From Dimorphilus gyrociliatus (lineage: Eukaryota; Annelida; Polychaeta; Dinophilidae): a stretch of DNA of 29,368 bases. Made by a program: the position numbers and the translations under genes. How positions within the stretch are numbered: position 1 is the first letter of the stretch; each line of letters opens with the position of its first letter. The DNA is taken from positions 63,457 through 92,824 of the forward strand of contig CAJFCJ010000065.1 in NCBI GenBank assembly GCA_904063045.1, given 5' to 3'. This document shows positions 1 through 10,166 of this stretch, piece after piece. The notes under the pieces are model-generated. The model ran no database searches. It saw nothing but the letters and a program-made list of their open reading frames with translations, and had not been told where the DNA came from.

Positions 1-946
1 AAGTATAGAAAAGTAATTTTATTTTTAAATATCATAATGATTATAAAAAGAAGACAATATTGTTTATGCTTTGCAACTGAGACTGTTTATAGCTTTTGAA
101 GAGAAAAGAAGTCTTATATGGTAATTATATTTAAAGATTTTCTTAAATTGAATATATTATTAGCTCTTAACAAAAGATATTACCATACTGCTTGACTTGT
201 TTAATTGACATAGTTAAGTTTAAATTGCCACTGGCATATATTATTTTTATATGGAATCCATAGAATAGCTTAGGTATACTAACTAGTATAGTTATTACTG
301 ACTAGTAATGAAGATAAACATATAACTTTATGTTGAATTTTTACAATGATCTTCATTGGCATACAAGTAGGGGTGTGGATAAATTTCTTCAGATACAACA
401 TCAGCTGATGGTCTGTTGTTGATTGATGCTTGCAAATTGACAATTAAAATAGGAACACTGTAAAAAATGTCCAGGATTGATTTGGCCAGAATTCAAAATG
501 GTCCATAGTAAACTTTTATTAATAAAAAAGCATTTCTTTCATCTTTGTAAATATTTAAAATTGGTCCCTTAAAACAATTGTTAAAATTATAATTTGAAGA
601 CATTTTCAAAATCCTTAAAGTCTGCTTTAGGGTAAGAAAAAATCAAACATATGTTTATATTATCTTTTTTTGTTGAATAGCAGAGTAGATACTTTGTAAT
701 AGCAGGTTACCAAGTTACCAAACTAATGTCCAATGTTAAAGGAGTAGAAGGCTTATCCCAGTGTTGGTTGCATTCATCTTATCCCTGACAGTACTTTATA
801 TGATCATTTTTTATTGACTAGACAAATAGATAGATAGACAATTTGAGAGAAGCTATCTTTGCTGCTGATATATCTTTAATTCTTGTAATGTTCTTTCTGA
901 AAACTGTTATTTTTTTCAAATCAATCAGGTTTTTTCATACTTGCTT
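1..946. other. AT-rich non-coding stretch, window edge
   Basis: No reading frame of convincing coding character, no RNA gene and no clear repeat boundary was found here. A short GATA-like run occurs near 826-840. Nothing else stands out. Confidence 0.5.
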
Positions 947-1159
947 GGGTCAGAGTTGGAAAAACTTTTCCTCACTCTCATGTTTTGAAGTTACTATTGG
1001 GGTTAGAAAATGCTTTTTCTGAGGAAATGATTAATGGTTAGGTTAGGGTTGAGATTAAAGTTACATTAAAAACTACAGGTAATAGCTTTAATATTTTTAG
1101 GTTAAGGGTTAGGGTAAAACCTTCAAAATGACGACAAGTTTCTATCATTTATCTGAGGG
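947..1159. mobile_element. Possible degenerate MITE of the ~206-bp family
   Basis: The interval begins GGGTCAGAG and ends TCTGAGGG. The outer ~27 bases of each side form a weak inverted match (GA.GA.AAGTTT core). Internally it carries several telomere-like runs (GGTTAGGGTT, AAGGGTTAGGGT), as in the better copies at 14179 and 25230, and its ~213-bp length is close to theirs. No 9-bp target-site duplication is visible, so this would be an old, decayed copy. Chance resemblance cannot be excluded. Confidence 0.33.
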
Positions 1160-1476
1160 AGTGTACAAATTAATATAACTGAATTATTTCCAATTTTAAA
1201 CCCTTATAATATATATCTCAACAAAAAAAATCTAAAATCTGCTGTGTCACGGCCACTTCTCCCGTGCAAGACAATTGCAAACAAAGTCTTATGTGCCAAA
1301 TATAATTATAGTTTAAAAAGCACATACAAAGTAAAGTTTAATATTTTGTTAGTAAATCTTACTTATTAACAATTGCCTCTTATACACTTATGATAATCTG
1401 AACTGTGAACATTTATCAAAACATTTCTCGCGCTATAAAGACAGATTATATGTTGTTTTATTATTAACTTACTCAT
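1160..1476. other. Non-coding stretch
   Basis: AT-rich sequence with no gene or repeat that I can support. It lies downstream of the small minus-strand gene that ends at 1477. Confidence 0.45.
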
Positions 1477-1671
1477 TTATTGATAACCTACTTTTTGCAA
1501 GTAATCTTTCAAAAGTTCTTTCTTAAGTAACTGATCTTGAAGGGTCTCTTCCAATTTCTCTCTTTTCTCCATTTGTTCTAAAATTGAATTAAAACTGCCA
1601 ACAGCATGAAATGCAGAAGCATTCACTGAAAGTCAAATAACTGAACAAATAATAATCAGTTTTTTATCCAT
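1477..1671 (-). pseudogene. Small secreted-peptide-like gene with a nonsense codon
   Basis: Read on the minus strand from the ATG at 1669-1671, this gives 64 codons plus TAA. The first 20 or so residues look like a signal peptide: MDKK, a hydrophobic run LIIICSVI, then LSVNASA with a good A-x-A cleavage site. The mature part is a charged, helix-prone, Leu/Lys/Glu-rich segment of ~43 residues ending KVGYQ, with a KR dibasic pair near its middle. Codon 13 is TGA, inside the hydrophobic core. No GT-AG intron of plausible size removes it. A TATA box lies 70 bases upstream, which supports a real transcription unit. It may be a recently broken gene, a nonsense allele or a sequencing error. A helical peptide-hormone precursor is possible, but I recognise no family. 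Confidence 0.5.
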
Positions 1672-1740
1672 TTTGTCAAAATACAGAAATGTTTCTTGTA
1701 AAGAAAAATAAGATTTAAATTTTCTCTTCTGTTACCTACC

Positions 1741-1749
1741 CCTTTTATA
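1741..1749 (-). promoter_or_regulatory. TATA box of the small peptide gene
   Basis: The minus strand reads CTATAAAAGGGG here, a near-consensus TATAAAAG. It is 70 bases before the ATG at 1671, leaving room for a start site ~30 bases downstream and a short leader. Confidence 0.5.
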
Positions 1750-1759
1750 GACCAGAAGC

Positions 1760-2690
1760 ACCTTGAAACTACTCTGAAACTAGTTTTCTTTATTGTATGA
1801 GAAAAGAATATTGGAAAAAACTAACATTTTAAAAAAGCATTATATTCAATTCAAACACATTCAAAGAACATAATAGAAAGCAATCTATTATTTCTTTTGT
1901 GTAAAAATTGGTTATGGTTGAAATCCTCAAAAACAACTGTGAGAAATTGAAAATGGCCACCATGCCTAACTATTACATCAAAACTACAAAAGTTGTATAA
2001 TTACATTTGAAGTGATAACACTTTAAATTGAAATAATTATTTTTTACATTTGTATTAAAGAATTGTAAAAGAATTATTTTGAATAGAAACATTGACAGCA
2101 GACAGATTTATATATGATAAATTGTTCAACGCGCTTTTCCATTTCAACAGGTTAGTGGGAGTTTTCAACAATATCCAATCATTTTGCAATATCAAAAATA
2201 TTTCGAAATTTTGTACAACTCTCTTTGTCCAGCCTTTACAGATTTAATGACATATTTTTATATGATTACAATTAGCAATATAGCTCAATATTTCACAGGC
2301 AATTACATTGAAAACGCTATTTATGGAGAAATAGAATAAACTGTAAGTTGATTATCATTCAAATTTCTTTTTTTTTGAATAGTATTAGTACTTTTGCCAA
2401 TTAGGGAAGTATATTTTTCTTTTATAGGCCTAATAGACTGTTAATGAGAGATCACTTCACAATTTAAATGGTTATTTTTCAATTAATCTAGTTAAAAGTG
2501 ATATTTCGCAATAACTAAATAATGCTAAGCCATTTTATATTTGTAATTTCATATACGAAAACTTCAATTAATGCTCTGGCCATTTTTTATGGGTCCCAAT
2601 TAAGACATTATATATCCTTAGCAATCATTATAAGCCAATATTTAAACAAGCAAGCAGAAGCTGATATTGATTTGGAAAACTAGAAGCAAA
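1760..2690. other. Non-coding stretch
   Basis: AT-rich sequence with many stops in all frames. No gene, RNA or repeat could be supported. The homology shared with the right arm starts near 2700. Confidence 0.45.
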
Positions 2691-2768
2691 AAAAACTTAC
2701 AAATTCATCTTTTTCTGCCAATCAATTGATTGTTGATTCTAGATGGTTGAAATACAAAAACATTTACA

Positions 2769-3756
2769 ATGGAAAGCTTTGAATCTAAAATACCTGCGAA
2801 AATGCTCCTTCATAATTATTCTGATTGGAAGAATGATAAAGATAAACACTTTAATGATATTTTGTATGAAATTACTCCTGATAAAAGAAAATACAAGGTA
2901 AATATTTAAAATTGAATTTTTTAAAATCCCTTATATTTTCTTTCACACATTAAGCTGAAATTACAAACCTACTGGAATGAGGATCTTGGGAAGATAATCA
3001 AGAAATTTCATGTGAAGAGTACATTGATAGGCATAGAAATTTGAGAATAGGCTCATTCAATATTCAAGGAATTTCTAAAGAAAAAAGTGACAATTCTACT
3101 TTAAAAGAGGTTTTGTTATATTTCTATAAAATAAAACAAAGATTTAGTTTCCTTTTTCTATAACAGATTGTAAACAATTTTCATTTTCTTCTTCTTTTGA
3201 AAATAAAAACAGAAAGAAAAAATTTACAAAATTTGCTAAAGAACATTAATGGTGATTATTAAAATTCTTATTAAGGACACTTCGGAATGTTACATTTAAT
3301 GGAATGAAAACAAATGTTATACAATCTGCAAGGAATGATAGGTAATCTAAACTAGAAGAAAATGAATCCTTTTTTTCTCATTGAATGTTTTTTCTCTGTA
3401 GGCTATTCATTTGTGGAGATGAATTAGAAAAACATTTTATAAAAGAAAGTGACATAGTATTTTACTATCATCCTGTAAGTCATCACTATCCAATTGGTTT
3501 TGAAATTGAATCTACATTGGATTTGGAAATTGATAATAGTGAACCTCCAACTAATTTGACTATTGACCTAAATAAAGATGAAATGAAATTAGAAAATATC
3601 AAATTACTATTCTTTAATATGAAACATAGTCCTTTGTTTTCTTCTCAATATATTTATGATAGTTTAAATAAATTAGACTATGAAGAACTTGGAATACAAT
3701 TTTCTCAACATTCCAAATACAACAATTCACTCATTTCAACAAGTTTAGTAATTTAA
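2769..3756 (+). pseudogene. Unrecognised multi-exon gene X, left-arm copy
   Basis: Five coding blocks with GT-AG edges can be seen: 2769-2897 (ATG, MESFESKIPAK...), 2982-3109, 3167-3251, 3276-3341 and 3402-3756. The block 4 to block 5 join (...ARNDR to LFICGDELEKHF) is in phase and convincing. Blocks 1-2 and 3-4 do not join in frame with the obvious sites, so an exon is missing from my model or the gene is broken. Block 2 contains RIGSFNIQGI followed in block 3 by IVNNFHFLLLLQ. This recalls the first strand and 'QE' region of the DNase I-like endonuclease fold, but the catalytic Glu is not there, so the link is tentative. A ~95% identical inverted copy lies at 23424-24626. The last ~40 codons differ from that copy, so one of them has a changed 3' end. 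Confidence 0.5.
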
Positions 3757-4254
3757 TTAGCTAAAATAATGTTCATAGGTAGTTAAATCACACTATGGTT
3801 AGTGAACCTTAATGTCTGTTTAACTTTTCACTTTCTTTTTGTTTGATCTTTGTAAAAGATGTTTGTTGATATTAAACTGCAATGACACTGCAGACACAGT
3901 GTGAAATCTGCATTCTCTTAACATTCAAAATATAGCATGAACTGACAAACAAATACAGACATGGTGTGTTCAAGCAAAATTTAAACATTTTAAAAAAATA
4001 ATATGTGAATTCATAGAAATTTATTTGGTTAAGAAGCATGTATCAGTTAAAAATCATGACTCTAAAAGTCTAGTGCACTATGAAAGTCAAATGATATGAT
4101 ATAAACATTGATATTTTACTTGGTTTATTCTGTTAAATTATCATTTTAAGGACTTTCAATCTCTCCAATATATCTTTTATTTTAAAAACATATAAGTAAT
4201 TTGTATGTCACTGTGTCTTGAGCAGCTGTTGCTTTTCTTGAGCAATAAAATATA
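3757..4254. other. Non-coding stretch
   Basis: Between gene X and the Tc1 remnant. AT-rich, with no reading frame or repeat that I can support. Confidence 0.4.
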
Positions 4255-5480
4255 CTTCATAAAAAATGGAACACTTTGAATTTTGATAGGTCAACATATT
4301 AAAAATCTTGTTCACATTTTTTTTCTGCATTGAATCTTAGATTAAGCCTAAATTTATTTATGGTTTTCTTTCAAATACAAATTAGGTAAGATTTTATATA
4401 ATATTTTTATGTTTATATTATGCACTGTTTTATTGATTTTTTTCTTATTTGCCCATACTTCATAATAATTGGAACAGGCGCAAAAAATGTTTATATTATT
4501 CCTCTTTTTAGATCTGACCACCCTCTTTTTGTAAGAATCTACTGATTCAATGTCCCATTCCATTGTATAGACTTGGTAACAACCTAGCTCCTCTTTTATC
4601 AGCTGATAAGAGCATTTTTTAATGTTTTTCCATAACTCATCCTCAGATGCTAATTGTACCAGTTTTTTAGTGAGATGCCACATGTTCTCAATTGGGCTGA
4701 CATGTGTTCTCCTTGCTGGCCTATCAAGAGGATGGATACCATTCATCTGAAAGGCTCTTTTAGTTATCTTGGCAGTATGTCATCCAGCAAGATAATGCTT
4801 CCTCCCCATTTTTGCCTCAATCTTTTCTATAACTGGGGAACATCTTGCACAATAAAACAGCTGCAATTGTCAGCATTAAGTTTTTTCTTTATCTGTCATA
4901 TCTCAAATATTCCATCAGATGTTATCAGCCCCCAGACCATTATTCCACGTCTACCTATATTTTTTGTCACCCTAAAGTCTTTTTCACCATCTTTGGTCCA
5001 CATATAAAAATCATATGGCCCATTTATTGAGAATCTAACCTCGTCTGTACTTAAGACCAGTCTAGATTATCGCTGATCATATTAAGACAAAAAATTTCTC
5101 CTTTTCCAATTGTTGGTTGTGAGATCAGGTTTTTGTCTAACTCACTTATACCAAAATTTTTGTTTTTTTAGTTCCCTCTGAATGGTTACTAGGCTAATAT
5201 CAAAATCTAACTCCTTCAAAATTTCGACTGGTGTCACCCTTTCCTTATTTCTGCATGGCTCTCTTCATCCTGCCTATATCTCTCTCTGTAAGCTTCTTTG
5301 GGCAACCTCTATCCTCCTCTTCTGGTGGTTGATAATTCAAAATACTGATAACTGAAGAAGGTGCTACTCCTAAAGCTCTTGCCATGGCCCATAATTTTCT
5401 TAGTTTATTATATTTCTTGATTACAAGATGCCTAATGTCTTCATTTAACGGGATCTGGAAAGATTTTCCCATGGAATGAA
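4255..5480 (-). mobile_element. Decayed Tc1/mariner element, left-arm copy
   Basis: Minus-strand translation gives a Tc1-type transposase in pieces. The N-terminal helix-turn-helix region is near 5245-5476 (MGKSFQIPLNEDIRHL...SSVISIL). The first catalytic Asp sits in a TDEVRF motif near 5050. The last block around 4640-4740 has the SPIENMW motif with the catalytic Glu. Several in-frame stops break the frame between 4750 and 5245. In the third block, the PARSPDLSPIEN seen in the copy at 10167 is altered to PARRTHVSPIEN. The left end (4255-4293) matches the terminal repeat seen at 10849-10892. The right terminal repeat was not found. The element cannot encode active transposase. Confidence 0.8.
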
Positions 5481-5499
5481 CATCCCAAATTGGAATGAC

Positions 5500-5715
5500 C
5501 AAACACAGGTCTGCTTAGTCGGCTTGAAGGCTTATGTTTAATTACCAGTTAAGGTTTGATCAAGTTAAAATTCAATTGGCTTTCCTAAGATAACCTGGAA
5601 ACAACCTCCACTGGGGCGAGCCCTTTACTCCTCAATATTGGATGACTGTTTGATAATTTTGCTATTACGAACTATCTACTGTGCTATTGAACTCTCATGT
5701 AGAACCAGTATTGTT
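5500..5715. other. Short non-coding spacer
   Basis: Between the Tc1 remnant and the LRR fragment. No coding potential was seen. LRR homology begins near 5715. Confidence 0.4.
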
Positions 5716-5718
5716 GTA

Positions 5719-7066
5719 AAGTACTTAAAGTACTGGCAAAAATATTACAAAAACTAAATGCTGTATGAGGAATGAATTGGGAAATGCTCAAACAATTTGA
5801 GGAATTATTAAATAACTGCTCAAAACATCAAATGGTAACAATTCCACTAATTGTATATGATATACCAAATGATGATTTCTTTACTATTTGTCAAGGTTTG
5901 CAAAATTCTTGTCATACTTTGAAAATCTTAAATTTTACAAGTTGCTCTCTAAATTCAAATTGCTATAAAAATATTGGAAAATTTTTAAAATTTTTTTCAA
6001 ATATTGAAATTATTAATATTCAAAATATTTTCTGTACAAAGAACGATATATAAAATATTTGTGATGGCCTTGAAAATTCGTATAAAACCTTGAAATTAAT
6101 ATATTTTAGTGGAAGCGAAACTGTTATTGAATCATGGATTCCTCTATTAAGCTTGTTTATCAAATGTCCAAATAGACTAAAAATAATTGATTTTTTGAAT
6201 TTGAAGTCAACCATAACTGAGTAGATGACTATATCATCAAATACAATAAAAGAGATTAGATTAAGTGAACTTTTTCTTAATCTTGACGTATTAATGGATT
6301 TGGCAAGTGTCGCACGACAACATACAAGAATAAAATCAGTAGAATTAGTTAAAGCAAATGATAAAAATATGTCATCCATAGTTTGCAGTGCTCTGGAAAT
6401 GTCATGTAACAATATTGAAAGCATTCATATTTCACTAGGAGGCTCACAATTTCTAATTTCTGGAAACAGTATAGCACAACTGTTGAGTAAATGTTGTAAA
6501 CTTGAAACGGTAATATTATCTTCCAATTTGAGAGATGAACAAAACAATATATTCAAAGAATTGGAAAAATTTTCTGCTTCTTTAGAGGATTTGAGTTTTA
6601 AAAACTGTCAGTTAGATGATAGTCATTTAAGATTTATTGGAAATTTATTAAAATAGTGTACAAAACTTGAAAGTATCTGCTTAAGTGAAAATCAAATTTC
6701 AGCAAAAGTTTGTACTATATTTGAAAATTCATTGAATGAGATTGACCTTAACAAACACTTTTAAATAAAATTGTATTTTCTAATTGTAAATTACCAGAAA
6801 CTGACTGTGAAGATCTTTCAAATCTTTTATATATGTGTCCACACATTAAAACAATAGATCTAAGTTTAAATCAAAATACGGGAAATCGAATTGTAAATCT
6901 TCTAAAGTCATCTCTCTGTTTGGAGGAGATCAATTTAGAATACTGCAAATTAAAAAGTAATGTTTGTAGTAGCTTTACCAAACTGATTATTAAATGTCCA
7001 TATATTCAATCCATTAAGCTGGAAGGTAATGAAGATTTTATTAAGAGTATGAATATTATAGATTGA
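5719..7066 (+). pseudogene. LRR gene fragment, left-arm copy
   Basis: A decayed copy of the intact LRR gene at 18746-21922. It starts within that gene (MNWEMLKQFEELLNNCSK matches the MNREMLKQFEELLNNCSK region), so the 5' quarter is missing. Coding blocks are at 5772-6053, 6225-6656 and 6833-7066, separated by stops (TAA near 6051, TAG near 6222 and 6655). Two internal segments present in the intact gene are deleted, one after ...HISLGG near 6440 and one after ...NEIDL near 6755. The last block keeps the gene's C-terminal repeats (KTIDLSLNQN..., EEINLEYCKL...). It is a pseudogene and helps define the inverted duplication. Confidence 0.82.
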
Positions 7067-7148
7067 TTATGTATAATAGTGAGTACTATTCATGGCAGTC
7101 ATCTTCAATACTTTCATAGATCTTAACTTCCAAAAGATTCCCATTAAG

Positions 7149-7157
7149 TCATCACAA
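7149..7157. repeat. Left target-site duplication of the MULE
   Basis: TCATCACAA directly abuts the GGGGTC terminus. Its partner CCATCACAA is at 8170-8178, with one mismatch. Confidence 0.75.
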
Positions 7158-7163
7158 GGGGTC

Positions 7164-7295
7164 GGGAAAAAATGTCCTTGGGAAAAAACGTCCCTGGGAA
7201 AAAACGTCCCAGGGTGGGAAAAAACGTTCTAATTGTTGGGAAAAAACATCCTAATTGTTGGGAAAAAACGCCCTAAAGCTTGGGAAAAAACTTCC
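7164..7295 (+). repeat. Seven-copy subterminal repeat array
   Basis: Seven copies of GGGAAAAAANNTCC start at 7164, 7180, 7196, 7216, 7238, 7260 and 7282. Spacing grows from 16 to 22 bases. Copies differ mostly in the CGTCC part. This is the expanded left terminus of the MULE. Such arrays often serve as transposase-binding sites; that role is inferred here. Confidence 0.8.
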
Positions 7296-7702
7296 TATGC
7301 CTGGCTAAAGATATACTTGGCATAATTATTGATACTTATAATCAGAAATGTTTTTCTCTTTTGCTGTTTACTTCATTTATAGAATAAAATATTAATATTT
7401 TTGAAGAAAGGTATATGTATTGTGATGTTTTTACCAGTTTTCTCTGAATTACGTATTGCTATTAAAAGAGAAATGAATTATTTCCTTGTATTGTCTGTAA
7501 GTGAAAGATAAATTTTGCAGTTCTTGGCATATTTTCAGGCTAATTTGTTTTTTAAGCATTGAAACTCTTGTATTGATTTGGTTTTTTTGAATATTACAAG
7601 ATTATACATTTTTTTAAGAACCCTTCTCTCCTGTCAGTTATTATTTATAATTTTTGTATTGGCAGCCATATTTGATATTTGAAAGTTAACTTATTTTTAC
7701 AG

Positions 7703-8096
7703 AAACATTGAAAGTACTTGGATTAAGCATTCAATTTGGACACCAAATTGTTGGTCTGTATTTGGTCTTGCCATCAGGACCAACAATGATGTTGAAGGAT
7801 GGCACAGAAGAATAAATGAAAAGACTCCTGCAAAAGGGTCATTTTATATGCTCATAGATATTTTAAAACAGGAATCAAGTCTTATTCCAGTTGTAGAGAA
7901 ACTTCTATCAGAAAAAAGGCTAAAGAAGTATCAGAAGAAAAGTGTCATCCAGAAGCAGAACCAAGTATTTGCTGTTTGGGATGAATACAGATTGGGAATG
8001 GTTACATCTGCTGTCCTCTTGCAGAAGATTGCATTAAACATATATTCATTATTAATTATTATATACTCAGTATATTGTCATTGGTTCCCAAAATAG
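7703..8096 (+). pseudogene. MULE transposase C-terminal exon
   Basis: After a splice acceptor (TTTTTACAG ending at 7702) the frame is open to TAG at 8094-8096. It reads ...SVFGLAIRTNNDVEGWHRR... then KLLSEKRLKKYQKK and AVWDEYRLG. The R-T-N-N-x-V-E-G-W-H-R motif is the conserved C-terminal signature of FLYWCH/MULE transposases, carrying the last catalytic Glu. The corresponding block in the minus-strand MULE at 14969-15247 is RTNNHVEAWHSR. The N-terminal and central catalytic exons are missing, so this is a remnant carried inside a non-autonomous element. Confidence 0.75.
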
Positions 8097-8178
8097 AGCA
8101 ATCTTTTTAATTCAAATATCTTTTCCCACTACTTATTTTTCCCAACCTTGGGACGTTTTTTCCCATACTCCATCACAA

Positions 8179-8436
8179 TGTTTAAGGTGTCTTAACATAA
8201 ATGGATGATAAACCAATATTCTATCAAGCAAACAAGAAAGCAAAAAGAAAAAAATAGCAAAGCAACTGTTGTCTTTAGTAATTAAAAAAAATTGATTAAA
8301 AGTAGGGTTAGTAAGATTAATAAATTTAAAAGTTAAAATGTTAATGTGTCAATTCTAGGGTGTGGCTTTTATTCATTTATAATGCTGTGAAATGTTTATG
8401 TTTTTGATTTTTTTAATAGAAAACATAAAATTTTAC
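8179..8436. other. Left-arm intergenic sequence
   Basis: Non-coding sequence between the MULE and the TSP1 exon. The part from about 8350 onward is nearly identical, inverted, to 18487-18590. Confidence 0.5.
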
Positions 8437-8932
8437 CTTTACAAGCTGTCAAATTGCAACTGGCAAACATTGTTGCATTTCCAATACAATCGTTACCTCC
8501 GTATTGTTGAGGTGGATTAGTACAAGTTCTTGTTCTGTTTTGTATACAGTTTTGGGAACATTCGTTCCATTGTCCCCAATCTGACCATCCACCGCTAATA
8601 GGGCATTTTGGTAGGTTACGACACCACTGATTTCTGTATTGACCATTTGGACAATTTCTACCAGTTCTGAAAATGTAATAATTATAATAATTAAAATTCT
8701 AAAAATTAAATTAAACTAATTACGAACCCTATATTTGGTCTACATCTGCTACTTCTTGAGGCATGTCCACAAGTAGCCTTGCAATTACCCCATTCTGACC
8801 AATTCAATGAAACTGCAATCAAAGACAGTATAATTGTATTATGTAAATTGTAATAAACTATAAACTTTTACCTTCACAATCAATTTCTAGATTTTGTAAA
8901 AGTAACATCATAACTAAACATAAAATCTTCAT
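8437..8932 (-). CDS. Secreted thrombospondin type-1 repeat protein, 5' exons
   Basis: A three-exon 5' part of a gene on the minus strand. Exon 1 (8932-8872) starts MKILCLVMMLLLQNLEIDCE, a signal peptide. Exon 2 (8812-8728) begins the first TSP1 repeat (NWSEWGNC..TCGHASRSSRC). Exon 3 (8666-8437) finishes it (TGRNCPNGQYRNQWC) and adds a second repeat (WSDWGQWNEC...RTRTC...GGNDCIGN...SCNLTAC). Introns are 59 and 61 bp, with phases 1 and 2. The donor of intron 2, GTTCGT, is non-consensus but is the one that keeps the TSP1 frame. Exon 3 ends at a good donor (AAAG|GTAAAA). No following exon was found, so the 3' part may be lost or lie beyond detection. TSP1 proteins are secreted and bind matrix or glycans. 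The exon 3 end is copied in inverted orientation at 18290-18500. Confidence 0.7.
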
Positions 8933-8940
8933 ATTTGTAC

Positions 8941-10160
8941 TATTCTCTCTTCTAGATAGGAATTAGATGACTTTTTTGATTAATCCCTATCTTTATTAAA
9001 ATATAAAGTATTTAATAAGTAATTACTGTACAATCATACATATTTTAATATAATTCAATTCTCTTGAACATTTATAATAAATTCACCATATTTTTTATTA
9101 GAAGTAAATTTTTTTATTGTTTAGTGTCTTCAAATAAAAGAAATATTTTAATGTATTTTACAAAAGATTTCAAAAATTAAACAAGGGGAAAAAAATCAAA
9201 TATTAGGAATGTCTGTCTGTCTGTTTGTGTTTTTTTTCTCTCTTATAGAAACCATAACCATTGCAGGTGAAAGTGTACAACACTCTTTTTGCACATTCCA
9301 AATAAACTGAGGGAAACAGCCCACAAAAATTGGAGAATTTGTTTCATATTGTTTACTTTTCAAGACAAGACAAGTAGATTCATCACTGTCAGAAAGAAAA
9401 CAATATCTTGAATTTTTTATCACTGTCAGATATACTCTCATTACTCAGTGTATCCATTTTTTGTCACTTAGGCTATTCTTCCAATACTGGGTTTGATTGT
9501 TGAGTTTTCCTGTAGTTTTCGGTAGCTGAAGGTAAATTTTGTTTGGTGAATGCTCTAGTTGATGTTTATCTTTAGTAACACTATGTCACAAAATCCTGAA
9601 GACATAATCCTTGTCTTTTATGAAGACTTGGCAAAAATGTTTGTTTTTCTCGCAAGTGGTTTGTAATTGGTCTAAGTATTTGGCCTATATAGCATAATAA
9701 AGTATATTAGAAAATTATACACTATTTGTATTATAGGCCAAATATTTTCTTTAATGTTTAATAGAACAATTATCAGACCTTTTTAGAGACATTTGCTTAA
9801 ACAAGGACTTGAAAAAACTGGCAGTGTTCAAAAGAAATTTTGTGTGCTATAGCTATATAATATACAAAAGCTTTCTTATTTTGTATTTGTAATGATTCTA
9901 AAAAGGTTAAACAAAAAATAGAGATAGTGATGTCATTTTCAAAAAATCATTATACACAATGTATCTTGTCTCTACTGATACAGTATCGCCTTGTTGCAAA
10001 TTTTAACAATCCTCCTCAACTCTTACTCTCAATACCGGACCTAATTTTTAATCTTTGCATACCTAACTTTTGTTGGTCATTTACCATAATGTAGATCAAC
10101 TGACTGTCTTGCTGGCCATGTTCCAATAGATATGTCAATATAATATAAACCAGGAACTGC
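8941..10160. other. Long AT-rich non-coding stretch
   Basis: No gene could be supported. A minus-strand frame at 9196-9441 is open for 81 codons but matches no family I know and has no splice or promoter context. A TCTG run lies at ~9210-9226. One perfect 13-bp inverted repeat is listed separately. Confidence 0.45.
9677..9744. repeat. Perfect 13-bp inverted repeat
   Basis: TATTTGGCCTATA (9677-9689) is the exact reverse complement of TATAGGCCAAATA (9732-9744), with 42 AT-rich bases between. It could be the ends of a very small MITE or a hairpin. No target-site duplication is evident. Confidence 0.5.
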
Positions 10161-10166
10161 AATTTC

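Larger units (their letters stand above)
7158..8169 (+). mobile_element. Short Mutator-like (MULE) element with 9-bp TSD
   Basis: The element is 1012 bp. The left terminus begins GGGGTCGGGAAAAAATGTCC. The right terminus, read inward, is AGTATGGGAAAAAACGTCCC, so the ends share GGGAAAAAA(T/C)GTCC in inverted orientation. Flanking 9-mers are TCATCACAA (7149-7157) and CCATCACAA (8170-8178), 8 of 9 identical. A 9-bp target-site duplication is typical of MULEs. The left end carries seven copies of the GGGAAAAAACGTCC unit (7164-7295) and the right end about three. Inside is only the last exon of a MULE transposase, so the element cannot move itself. It lies between the LRR fragment and the TSP1 gene and is absent from the right arm. 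Confidence 0.8.

Noticed and set aside
1031-1125. TTAGGG-like motifs as a telomere or interstitial telomere
   Set aside because: Only scattered, imperfect single units, found also inside the MITEs at 14179 and 25230. They fit a MITE interior better than a telomere tract.
1633-1635. TGA in the small peptide gene as a recoded codon (selenocysteine or Trp)
   Set aside because: It lies in the hydrophobic core of a signal peptide. Trp is TGG in the clean gene at 25739, and no recoding element is visible.
7164-7295. Regular short direct repeats that could look like a CRISPR array
   Set aside because: Units are 14-15 bases with 2-8 base spacers, lie at the end of an element with matching inverted terminus and 9-bp TSD, and the DNA is eukaryotic.
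9196-9441. 81-codon minus-strand frame
   Set aside because: No recognisable motif, promoter or splice context. It is possible by chance, so it is mentioned only in the intergenic entry.
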